Shown here piece after piece: positions 56,195 through 64,000 of a stretch of 64,000 bases of DNA. Both the position numbers and the translations under genes were made by a program. The stretch spans positions 112,845,044 through 112,909,043 of the forward strand of contig JASEVX010000003.1 of assembly GCA_031761405.1 (NCBI GenBank). Direction: 5' to 3'. The notes under the pieces were generated by a model that searched no databases, was not told the origin of the DNA, and saw only the letters and a list, made by a program, of their open reading frames with translations. This DNA is from Serripes groenlandicus (lineage: Eukaryota; Mollusca; Bivalvia; Cardiida; Cardiidae). Position 1 is the first letter of the stretch, and every line of letters begins with the position of its first letter.

Positions 56195-56849
56195 ACAACT
56201 GGTAACAGTGATTGGTAAGCCTATGAATATGTGTTCACTTACAAGAGCATTCACTGTACACTGTTCACCGGCTCTTAGAAGAACCAAAGGTGTTACTGAA
56301 CTTCAATTGAAACTCTGTTTAAGCGCTGCTTTGTGAAAAAACAACAACAATCTTTAGGGTAATTGCAACCAGATCCAGATTAACCTTTGCATCCACACAG
56401 TGATACCTGGGTATAGGGATCACTACCTTGTTGTCTGTCCATCTGTCTGCCTGGCTTTGTTGATTTTGGTTAAAGTTGTTGGTTTAAACAATAATTTATT
56501 AAGTAATTTCTGAAATAAATGTCAGTTCATAAACATATTTCCTAGGTTCAGAAAGAAAGCTACAGCTTATTTAAATCTCTCCCTAAAATTAAAGTTGTTG
56601 GTAGAGACATGCCGTTTGTTTCATTGAACACTTTGTTAATATTGTTTTCCTCTAACCAGAACTAACTGCTAACCTGAAGTGAGTCATAAACAACCTTTGA
56701 AAACCTTGAAGGAAAATGTTTGAATTATATTTTTTTAAAAACATTTCTTTTTCTACAATGTTTTCAAAAGTTGTCTGCTACAGTAGTGTCATGAATGATC
56801 TGTCTCAGGGATACGATTAATACATTTCATATGCATTTTCTTTTTGTAG

Positions 56850-57014
56850 TTTGAAGGATGTGCAAAAGCGTACTCCCGACTAGAAAATCTGAAGACCCAT
56901 TTAAGATCGCATACTGGTGAGAAACCGTACATGTGTGAGTTCCCAGGGTGTTCGAAAGCCTTCAGTAATGCCAGTGACAGGGCCAAACATCAGAACAGGA
57001 CACATTCAAATGCT
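56850..57014 (+). CDS. Gli: Gli exon 10 (ZF3 and ZF4)
   Basis: The acceptor is CTTTTTGTAG and the donor GCT/GTAAGA; 165 nt, phase 0 on both sides. It encodes [20 protein letters not shown] (finger 3), TGEKPYMC and finger 4 ([19 protein letters not shown]). These are almost identical to vertebrate GLI and Ci. A degraded MITE half ends about 28 nt upstream of the acceptor. Confidence 0.98.
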
Positions 57015-57526
57015 GTAAGAACTTTTTACTCTTTACCTAACATACAGTCTAATCCATGGGCAGAGAATAATCAGGTGTTTGTTTACAGGTGGTCTTTAAT
57101 TGCAGGGTGATTTATGCAGAAAATTAGTGATTGGGAAATTATAAGTGTGGTTGCTATAGTCAGGGAATTGCTATACAAAGCTGATTTTTAGCACTGGTTC
57201 GACTGCTGATAATGATTTTCCTTCTTATCTCACTATATCTTCTGTCTCTCAAATCAATACTTTTTTGTCAGGAGTTTTCCATCTTTTATGTTATAAAATA
57301 AATATTGGCAATTGAAAACTTTAATTGGGTCAAATTTTGAAACGGCACATTTAAGAAAAAAGAAAAGATTGTTTGAAATACTGACGATATGAAAGACAAG
57401 TTTAGAAGGAAGTAGAACGAGCTAGCTTATGTGATAATAGGTTCTAGAAAGCTACAAACATTTGAGCCGAGTTTGATTATGGCTCTTTACGTGGAGTACA
57501 GGTGCGAGAAAGCCAGGAAACGCATT

Positions 57527-57659
57527 TTATCCCTTTCCCACATACAACAAATCTGCAGCAGACGACTTTGAAAACATGGCAACAAAAACCTGAAAAAATC
57601 TCCATAAAGGATAGCTTAATTATTAAGCAATTTCACCCTTGCAGGTGGGAAAGGGTTAA
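57527..57659 (-). mobile_element. TTAA MITE, internally deleted
   Basis: TTAT-CCCTTTCCC to GGGAAAGGG-TTAA; 133 bp; shares the AAGGATAGCTTAATTATTAA segment with the 4396/38733 type. Confidence 0.8.
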
Positions 57660-57730
57660 AGCAAACTGGCTGCCGTGATATAACTGAAATACCTAAAATC
57701 AATCAATCAATCCCTTTAATTTTTTTTCAG

Positions 57731-57898
57731 AAACCCTATGTGTGTAAAGCGCCAGGATGTACAAAAAGATATACCGATCCTAGCTCCCTGAGAAAACACG
57801 TAAAGACTGTCCATGGGCCCGAGTTTTATGCCAACAAAAAACACAAGGGGAACGAACACCAGTCGTGTAAACTGGAGAAAAGAGAGGACCAGGATGAG
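57731..57898 (+). CDS. Gli: Gli exon 11 (ZF5)
   Basis: The acceptor is a T-run ending TTTCAG and the donor GAG/GTAGGG; 168 nt, phase 0 on both sides. It encodes [20 protein letters not shown] through [11 protein letters not shown], the fifth finger and base-specific DNA-contact finger of GLI. A basic then charged stretch follows ([20 protein letters not shown]). The [20 protein letters not shown] core distinguishes GLI from ZIC and GLIS. Confidence 0.98.
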
Positions 57899-57913
57899 GT
57901 AGGGAACTGGATT

Positions 57914-58119
57914 ATAACCCTCTCCCACATTCAAACAAATCTGAAGCAGACGACATTTAAAAAAGAAACAGGGCAAAAATGTAGAAAAATCTTTATAAAT
58001 GATAGTATAATCATAAAGTATGTTGAAAACATTGTGACAAAAGAAGAAATTGCTCATCATGCCACAATGTTTTCAAAAGTTGTCTGCTGCAGAAAACATC
58101 TATATGTGGGAAAGGGTTG
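57914..58119 (-). mobile_element. TTAA MITE, 15 nt after exon 11
   Basis: ATAA-CCCTCTCCC to GGGAAAGGG-TTGA; right hairpin arm shortened; a further left end starts at the same site. Confidence 0.75.
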
Positions 58120-58340
58120 AACCCTATCACACATGCAGACTTATTTTGACACAGTCATTATGCAGCAGATAGCTTTTTAAAACATCAACCAATCAACTTG
58201 CTATCTAGTCATAAATAACCTCGAGGTCTATAAAGATAATCAACCTTACAATTTTTATTGTAAATGCTATTAATTTCACAAAACCTTTAATTTTTAATAG
58301 TAAATACTGTAAATTTCAAAACCTTTTATTTTCCTTTCAG

Positions 58341-58439
58341 CATGATGATAAGAGAGAAGAAGGGATGACAAAGAAACTTGAGGAATGTGTTTCTGTGGGT
58401 TCTATGCAACCTTCACCAGGAGAACGAAGACACTCCCAG
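58341..58439 (+). CDS. Gli: Gli exon 12 (post-finger linker)
   Basis: The acceptor is TTTCCTTTCAG and the donor CAG/GTATGA; 99 nt, phase 0 on both sides. It encodes DKREEGMTKKLEECVSVGSM then QPSPGERRHSQ. The KREE(C)...V and QPSPG elements resemble the linker after the fingers of vertebrate GLI3. The donor is weaker than its neighbours, and skipping would keep the frame. Confidence 0.9.
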
Positions 58440-58483
58440 GTATGATGAAAAATTTGTCTTTTACATCGGTTTAGAAAATATTT

Positions 58484-58691
58484 CGAGGGCTTGGCGTGAA
58501 ACAGTTGTAACTAAAAACCTATTTTGAAAACCCTGATTTAGGGGCCATTGCTCAGAACGAGCAATGGCACCTAAATTTCCATTGTTTACCAAGAAAAATG
58601 ATTTAACGCTTATGAAGACTTTATGGCGAGGTGATTAACCTTGGTAAAAAAATATTAATTTCAGTTACAACCGTTTCACGCCAAACCCTCG
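58484..58691. mobile_element. CGAGGGCTTGGCG-ended MITE, copy 2
   Basis: Matches the copy at 20445 along its length apart from a short central deletion. ATTT lies on both sides (58480-58483, 58692-58695), a possible 4-bp target duplication. Confidence 0.85.
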
Positions 58692-59248
58692 ATTTCAGAT
58701 GCATCTGCAGAAGACAACTAAGTAAAATAGTTGTAAAAGATTGATTAAAATAAATTTCCATTTCTCCAGCCCTTCAGCAAAACAGGACAAGCATCTTTTC
58801 CTTGGAACCACATTGTTTTCAACTGGGTTTCATAATTATAAACACTAACAATTTCTTTTTATTATTCTTACTTACTTAGCCTGGTTGACATGAAGTGCAT
58901 CAACAAATGATTTAAGAAATGCAAATACAGATGAGTCAAATAAGGTTTCGATTATATTTGTTATATAATATTTGGCATTCTATTATCAACTAAGTTTACT
59001 GATGTATTCCCATTGAGTAATCAGTTAAAAGATTATGATAAGCAAGATTCTCGCCTTAACCGCAATAGAATATGAGATTTAGCGTACTTTTAATCTCTGT
59101 ATTTATATTCCTGCTTTGGGCAAAGAGCACTTCTTAGCCTAGTACTGTATTGTTACTCAGGGATCATGAATATATGTTCTGTCATTTTGATACAACTGAA
59201 AAAGTCGTTTAACCCCAGTTCAAAAAAACAAAATTATTTACAATTCAG

Positions 59249-59431
59249 GACAATGTGGGGTCAGTGTTACACCAGCACCATTCACCCCAGAGCAGTCCCG
59301 AGGTAAACGTAACGAACAACCTTCAGTCTGACATCGACGATCACATGACCTCGGGGTCACAGGGCATCCCAGTGGGTCAAAGTGGTGGGGTGGAGGAAGA
59401 TGTAGACATACCAGAACCGGATGAAGCTGAG
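59249..59431 (+). CDS. Gli: Gli exon 13 (Ser/Asp-rich linker)
   Basis: The acceptor is ACAATTCAG and the donor GAG/GTGGGT; 183 nt, phase 0 on both sides. It encodes LHQHHSPQSSPEVNVTNN followed by an acidic tail (EEDVDIPEPDEAE). SSQQSPISN- and DLS-type motifs occupy this place in vertebrate GLI3. Similarity is low, but frame, phases and position are consistent. A TTAA MITE begins 21 nt after the donor. Confidence 0.9.
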
Positions 59432-59452
59432 GTGGGTTTCCATGGGATTATG

Positions 59453-59634
59453 TTAACCCTTTCCTGCATACAGACACTTTCTGACACCTTTGAAGCAGAC
59501 GACTTTTGAAAACATTGTGGCAAAAGGAGAAATTGCTCATGATGAACAATTTACACTTTTGTCACAATCTTTTCAACTCTATTCAATGATTAAACTATCA
59601 TATTTTTGCCTAGATGTTGTTTGTGGGAAAGGGA
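59453..59634 (+). mobile_element. TTAA MITE, 21 nt after exon 13
   Basis: TTAA-CCCTTTCC left; right GTGGGAAAGGG-ACAA with a deletion of the CTGCTGCAG block; core GCTCATGATGAAC. Confidence 0.78.
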
Positions 59635-59954
59635 CAAACTTGTTTTAATCTAGGGTTCATTGTGACTTCAATCCCTGGCTTGATTGACAAGTTATTCTGA
59701 CAAGTGCATTCATCTTCTACCAATAGTCTGAAAAGTCTATATGGGAAGGAAGCAAGTTGCTTCTGAAGAATGTTGTGTAGAGTTCTGGTGTGAAAAAAAC
59801 AGGAAACAAATGGGTAATCTGGCTGCTTTGGTATTACTGAATGGACATTAAAAAAAAAGATAATTAGTGTATTAAAAAACTGACAGCTTAAAATAGGTAA
59901 ATGAAAATTGATTATTATGTCAACTAATAATTTACCTCTTACATTTAATTACAG

Positions 59955-60072
59955 ATCCCTGGATCGAATAACCTGGTGGTGATGAGACAGAATCGTGTTA
60001 ACACAAACAGAACATTGCAGCAACGGTTAACAACCAAAAACCTCGCTGTTTTACCTCCAGTGGGAAACAATC
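59955..60072 (+). CDS. Gli: Gli exon 14
   Basis: The acceptor is TAATTACAG and the donor C/GTAAGT; 118 nt, phase in 0, out 1. It encodes VVMRQNRVNTNRTLQQRLTT then KNLAVLPPVGNN. The LQ-R...LPP arrangement recalls the ALQARR...ILPPK region of GLI3. The reading frame stays open past the donor, but splicing at GTAAGT gives a codon matching exon 15. Confidence 0.87.
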
Positions 60073-60247
60073 GTAAGTCCATCACAGACACAAACATTTT
60101 TAAGAAACTTTTTACAATAAGAGTAATCTTAAATTATGAAGTATGGATGCAAAAGTCAATCTCAATCTACTCTTATCCCAAACACCCCAATGTTGATTTT
60201 CCCAGACCAGTGGCTGTATATACTATGGATTCAACTTTAATGTTAAT

Positions 60248-60409
60248 CTTCACTCTATCCACATACAGACCCTTTCTGACACCTCTGCAGCAGTTGACTT
60301 TTAAAAACATTGTGGAAAAAGGAGACACTGCTCATAATGAGAATTTCCTCATGTGTTCATAGCTGTTTTCAAAGTTGTCTGCTGCAGATGTGTTGTTTGT
60401 TGGAAAGGT
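60248..60409 (+). mobile_element. TTAA MITE, diverged
   Basis: CTCTATCCACATACAGACCC left, TTGTTGGAAAGG right; short loop GCTCATAATGAG and the CTGCTGCAGATGTG block. Confidence 0.65.
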
Positions 60410-60499
60410 ACTGAAGCATAAGCAAATCTGAATATACTCTTCTCCCAATCATCCCAAGGTTGATTTTCCCGGAGCAAGGGCTGTAGATACTGTGGAATC

Positions 60500-60933
60500 C
60501 AGGGGCGTATCTCTGCAATAATCATTGTGTAGGCCGTCTTGTGACGTGTGTGTGTGCTTTTAACCCTTTCCCTCATATAGACTCTTTCTGACGCCTTTGC
60601 AGCAGACAGCTTTTTGAAAACATAGTGACAAAAGAAGAAATTGCACAAAACGTGCAATTTCTCCTTTTGCCACAGTGTTTTCCACTTTTAGTCATAGGTT
60701 ATCCAAAATATGTTCAAAGTCGTCTGCTGCAGAATTGTTGTATGAGGGAAAGGGCTATACATCTATTCCCCCTAAGACGGAATGTGTCGGCCGGATCAGT
60801 CTGCGCGGACAGCGCAGGCTGATCCGGTCGATACATTACGCAGATGTCTTATCACCGCAGCTGCATTTTGGGGCATTTTGAGAACAAATGTGTAGGCACT
60901 TGCCTACAGTGCCTAAATGGAGTTACGCCCCTG
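60500..60933 (+). mobile_element. CAGGGGCGTA element, copy 2, carrying a TTAA MITE
   Basis: Ends CAGGGGCGTA and TACGCCCCTG, GAATC duplicated at 60495-60499 and 60934-60938. The 3' half closely matches the element at 1215; the 5' half is shortened where the MITE sits. Confidence 0.8.
60560..60757 (+). mobile_element. TTAA MITE, young type, nested
   Basis: 198 bp; TTAA-CCCTTTCCC left, GGGAAAGGG-CTAT right; hairpin GCACAAAACGTGC; lacks the AATTATAGAGATTTTCTA segment. Confidence 0.87.
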
Positions 60934-61054
60934 GAATCAACTTTAATTTAAACCTTAGATATTAGAAAAATATCATATTTCTTTTAACATTTTCCCCCAT
61001 ATAATACATATGCAGCAAATTTACATGAATGACAATTATTTATATCACTTTTAG

Positions 61055-61153
61055 GTGTCAGAAAAGATGGTAATGGACCTATACAAACCTCCCTTACAGA
61101 TCTCAAACCACCTGCACCACCCAACCATAATAAACGGATCATGGACATGCATA
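61055..61153 (+). CDS. Gli: Gli exon 15
   Basis: The acceptor is ATCACTTTTAG and the donor A/GTAAGT; 99 nt, phase 1 on both sides. It encodes VRKDGNGPIQTSLTDLKPPA then PPNHNKRIMDMH. No strong family motif is visible; it is accepted on splice sites, phase agreement and an open frame. The donor reads GTAAGTTAAC, so intron bases 6-9 form the TTAA of an adjoining MITE remnant. Confidence 0.82.
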
Positions 61154-61287
61154 GTAAGTTAACAACCTCGCCCACTTCAAATTGCATCGGCAACAGAAGA
61201 GTTTTGAAAACATTGTGGCAAAAGGAGAAATTGCTCACAATAAACAATTTCTTGTGTTGCTACATTGCTTTCATTTCCATTCATAAA

Positions 61288-61517
61288 TTAAACCTTTCCC
61301 ACATATAGACTTTTTCTGACGCCCTTGCAGCAGACGACTTTTGAAACAATTGTGGCAAAATGAGAAATTGTTCATGATGAGCAATTTCTCCTTATTGCCA
61401 CAATGTTTTCAGCTCTATTCGATAATCAAACTATCGGTTATAGAAATATTACCTATTTTTGTTTAGATGATTTCAAAGTCATCTGTTGCAAATCTGTTGT
61501 TAGTGGGAAAGGGGTAA
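61288..61517 (+). mobile_element. TTAA MITE, older type
   Basis: TTAA-ACCTTTCCC to GGGAAAGGG-GTAA; 230 bp; core GTTCATGATGAGC with one G-T mismatch-type pair. Confidence 0.8.
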
Positions 61518-62016
61518 AATACCTCCTTTTATAGAGAATTTGCCATATGTTTGCCTAGAGTGTGTCAAATTCAGTTCAACAACCTTGACCTGCACTGTAA
61601 GCATATTCAATTATCCCTTTCCCTGATAAAGACGCTTTCTGACGCCTCTGCAGCAGACGGCTTTTTGAAAACACAGCAAACCTGTATCATCCCTTATTCC
61701 TGAAATTGCTTATAAATAGCAATTTCTACATTTCCCTCAAAGTTTTGTGCACTTAATTTTCTTTTGCAGATTTTTCTCTTTCAGACATTTTTGATTTGTT
61801 TGTAATTTTCAATAACTGTATTTAAATAAAATATTGCTTTTCATCCATTTCAAAATTTGGCTTCCTGTTCTTTATCAAGAGGAAAACAGATTCACCAATT
61901 GAATTAACATTCTAAAAATTGCCTAACTTTCAATCTTTTGAATGTGATGAATCCGTTTTTCTGAAAAAGATGTCCGATGATCAGGAATTTGAAATAAGTA
62001 AATACAATGTAGATGG

Positions 62017-62200
62017 TTTTTGTGTCACCCTGCGTAGCATGGTATGCACTTAGGGATTACTTTTTTTTTTGTCCAGCGTCTGTCTGTCTGTCACACTTTT
62101 TCGTCACACTTGTCTGTCTGTTCGTAACACTTTTTCGTCACACTTTCAATGAGCAGTGCAGGTGACACATGTGCTCCGCGGAGCACTCCATTCTAGTTTA
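62017..62200 (+). mobile_element. Hairpin-tailed element, family TGTCACCTGCG, copy 2 (short)
   Basis: GTGTCACCCTGCGTAGCATGG start; GTCTGTCTG and CACACTTTTTCGTCACAC repeats; tail GCAGGTGACACATG, hairpin GTGCTCCGCGGAGCAC (62171-62186), CATTCTAGTTT. Confidence 0.72.
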
Positions 62201-62258
62201 TTAAGGATATTCACCTGGAATACTGACTTACAAACTTAACATATTTTTGTTATTCCAG

Positions 62259-64000
62259 ATCAAAGTGACTCCCACAACATCAACACGTTCCGCGGACGAC
62301 GAGACAGTAATACTAGTACCCTCAGTTCATACTTCAGCAGTTTTCGATCAGACAATAGTCCTAATCCTTTTGGCAGTTTGGCTTCAAGTCGCAGATCTAG
62401 TGAAATATCATCGAATCGTCTCAGTATTACAAACTCTCCCTATGAGTATGATATAACTGGGAACCGGCCCATGAATCATTCACGGCGCTCATGTAACAGT
62501 GACTCTAGTGCAAATGTCAGTACAATGGAAGCACAGTTTCAGAAAGCAAATCTTGGTAGTCAGACAAATATACAAACTCAACCGCCCCCAGGGCCTCTAA
62601 GGTGTTCTTCTGCATCTGCACCCAATAAATATCAACAAGAGAGAATAGCAAGATTTCTGGCTGCTAGGCAGGACTGTAATAGTGCTAGGACAAGTACATC
62701 ATGTAGGACTCCTAACCCTCATGAACTCCCTAATAGGGATGCCAGGAGGGCCAGTGACCCTGTCAGAGCTATGGACACAAATTTTAGTGCCTTAAAACAG
62801 TTACAAAGATTTCACAGTTTAAATATGGTGAAACCTTTACCGGTGCCTCAGCGGGGTTTGCGCAATAAATCAAATTCTAACAACACTTTTCATTCGTCGC
62901 GGAGTAGCATTGCCACGGATCAAGGCGAGTTTGATAGTCAGATAATGGATACGGACACTGAAGCCGCATTAGAAGAGAAAATGTTAGAAGATAATGAAGA
63001 AATGATTATACCAGACGATATGCGTAGATTTTTAAATGAACGCTATGGTGACGGACATTCTATGTTTTCGTATGATCCATCGGCGTTAACTGAATCAGAA
63101 ATCAACTATTTACAGCAAGGTGCTCATCTTACTAGTGCTAACTTTGTTCAAAACTCACAGGAAGGATCTAACATGGGGAATCAGTATTCTAGCTGTAACT
63201 CAGCACAAAACATTTTTGACAATTCAAGTCATAATAATAGCAACTCTAACTTGAATAACTCAAGTAACCAAGCATTGAATTTCAACAACAATCAATCTAT
63301 GAATAGTAGCAACATGAGAATGAACTCTCAAGGTCCTGTGAACTCTAATGTAAATAATAATACCATGCCAAATGATTCACAGTCTCTCCAACAGATATCA
63401 AGAGAGAGTACAGCTGCCTGGATTCAGGGTCAAAATTCATTACAACAGGGTCTACCTCTTCAACAATCCATGTGCCCCCCTATTAACCCCCAACAAAATG
63501 CCATGTGTGCCCCTGTTAACCCGCAGCAAGGTATGATGTCTCAGAATAATGGCAGCTGCAGCAATGTTCAAGCACAAATGAAGACGAAAGATTCCGGCAT
63601 GAATCCTAACACAATGAACTGGAACATGATGAATAATAAAAACAATGGTTGTGTAACGCCCAACAGTAGTATATCAAATATACAGCAGATGATGTCGTCC
63701 CCTGTCCCCCATCCCCCTTTAACACCCAAGTCTAGCCAGAACATGCCACACATGCCAAAAATGAATCAAATGCCAATGAATCAAAACCAGATAATGCCTC
63801 CACACCCTATGATGCAAGGTCAAGGTCACATCCCCCACCCACCAGGTCAAGGTCATATTCCACATCCTCCAACGGTTACTAAAGTTGAAAGGTCAAGTCC
63901 ACAAGTTCAAGTCCCCCATATCAGTCAATCACAAATCCCACCCAGAGCTAAGGCAGCCAATAGAAATCAATCTTTACCAAACCAGCAAGCAGAAGCGATG
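62259..64000 (+). CDS. Gli: Gli exon 16, continuing past the window (PKA/GSK3/CK1 cluster and C-terminal region)
   Basis: The acceptor is TTATTCCAG; the frame is open for 1742 nt to the edge. The 5' part holds PKA-type sites: GRRDSNTSTLSSYFSS (RRDS at 62297-62308), SRRSSEISS (62390-62401), SRRSC (62483-62494) and ARRASDPVRA (62741-62770), followed by QRFHS. In GLI2/3 and Ci these prime GSK3 and CK1 phosphorylation and the beta-TrCP degron that drives partial proteolysis. EEMIIPDDMRRFLNERYGD matches the LPDDVVQYLNSQ block of GLI3. After about 63180 the protein is Asn/Ser/Gln/Met-rich, then Pro/His-rich (HIPHPP). That composition suits the transactivation half. A terminal activation motif and stop are not in the window. 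Confidence 0.96.

Larger units (their letters stand above)
55302..56849 (+). other. Gli introns 8 and 9 (either side of exon 9)
   Basis: Intron 8 (55302-55807) holds one diverged MITE. Intron 9 (55958-56849) holds a well-preserved MITE 23 nt after the donor and a degraded MITE right half at 56720-56821, just before exon 10. The remainder is plain AT-rich sequence. Confidence 0.85.
57015..59954 (+). other. Gli introns 10-13
   Basis: Intron 10 (57015-57730): a short MITE and a SINE tail with ATCA repeats (57661-57716). Intron 11 (57899-58340): a MITE 15 nt after the donor and a second left end at 58117-58190. Intron 12 (58440-59248): a CGAGGG MITE and a SINE tail at 59108-59217. Intron 13 (59432-59954): one MITE, then nothing recognised. 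Confidence 0.8.
60073..62258 (+). other. Gli introns 14 and 15
   Basis: Intron 14 (60073-61054) holds a MITE, then the 5-bp-TSD element carrying another MITE, and a remnant at 60985-61020. Intron 15 (61154-62258) holds a MITE left half from 61159, a full MITE at 61288, a truncated left end at 61612-61675, a hairpin remnant at 61700-61745 and a short hairpin-tailed element at 62017. Confidence 0.8.
7407..64000 (+). other. Gli: Gli/ci-type transcription factor gene, 16 coding exons, partial at both ends
   Basis: Sixteen exons join in phase into 1396 codons with no stop. Residue numbers in the exon entries count from the first complete codon of exon 1. The product is a GLI-family nuclear factor that binds GACCACCCA-type sites and is switched between activator and processed repressor by Hedgehog signalling. 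Seen directly: a DPRNG motif near residue 78, RKR then SYGHLS (residues 301-306, Sufu docking), five C2H2 fingers (471-621), an RRDS/RRSS/RRSC/RRAS cluster (829-985) and an IPDD acidic block. The order matches vertebrate GLI2/GLI3 and fly Ci. The start codon lies upstream, since exon 1 opens in phase 1. The stop lies beyond the right edge. Exon sizes in the finger region are multiples of three with phase-0 introns. Confidence 0.96.

Noticed and set aside
56720..56821. Extra exon between exons 9 and 10
   Set aside because: It is the right half of a degraded MITE; exon 9 joins exon 10 in phase to complete zinc finger 3.
64..61517. CCCTTTCCC/TTAACCC motifs as telomere-like repeats
   Set aside because: They occur once per element end, paired with an inverted partner and TTAA, so they are transposon termini.

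Overview
The window is eukaryotic, AT-rich and intron-dominated. It carries most of one gene on the + strand: an invertebrate Gli/cubitus interruptus-type zinc-finger transcription factor, the effector of Hedgehog signalling. I assembled 16 consecutive coding exons between 7407 and the right edge. All have GT-AG junctions and matching phases, and together they read 1396 codons without a stop. Both protein ends lie outside the window. Recognisable parts are the N-terminal DPRNG region, the SYGHLS Sufu-binding motif, five C2H2 fingers with the GLI-specific spacing, and the PKA-site cluster that controls repressor processing (RRDS, RRSS, RRSC, ARRASDPVR). They are followed by an acidic IPDD block and a long Asn/Gln/Met/Pro-rich C-terminal region.

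About 93% of the window is intron or upstream sequence, and it is crowded with repeats. The commonest is a short non-autonomous element, about 230 bp when intact, with ends TTAA-CCCTTTCCC and GGGAAAGGG-TTAA and an internal hairpin. The TTAA target and CCC ends suggest a piggyBac-type transposase in trans. I count about 80 whole or broken copies by eye, many abutting, sharing a TTAA, or nested. Other repeats are tRNA-derived SINEs with clear target-site duplications; elements with a tandem-repeat core, short inverted ends and a 3' hairpin followed by TCTTGTT or TTCTAGTTT (HINE/pearl-like); a CAGGGGCGTA element with 5-bp target duplications; and a CGAGGGCTTGGCG-ended MITE. This mixture, with the Gli sequence, suggests a mollusc, most likely a bivalve. 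That is an inference.

Layout: 1-7406 is upstream intron or 5' sequence full of repeats. Exons 1-5 (7407-17666) encode the N-terminal regulatory part. Intron 4 (13797-17459) is almost entirely a tandem array made from the 3' part of exon 4 plus its splice donor. Introns 5-7 are long (14.1, 7.9 and 15.1 kb) and filled with repeats around exons 6 and 7. Exons 8-11 (55132-57898) encode the zinc fingers, exons 12-15 a linker, and exon 16 (62259 onward) the phospho-regulated and C-terminal region. No other protein gene was recognised on either strand.

The most interesting observations are the exon-4 array, which contains five 96-nt units that would splice in frame; the paired base changes that preserve the MITE hairpin; the same hairpin core in an unrelated MITE; the excess of TTAA MITEs just downstream of 5' splice sites; and the common end architecture of several tandem-core element families.
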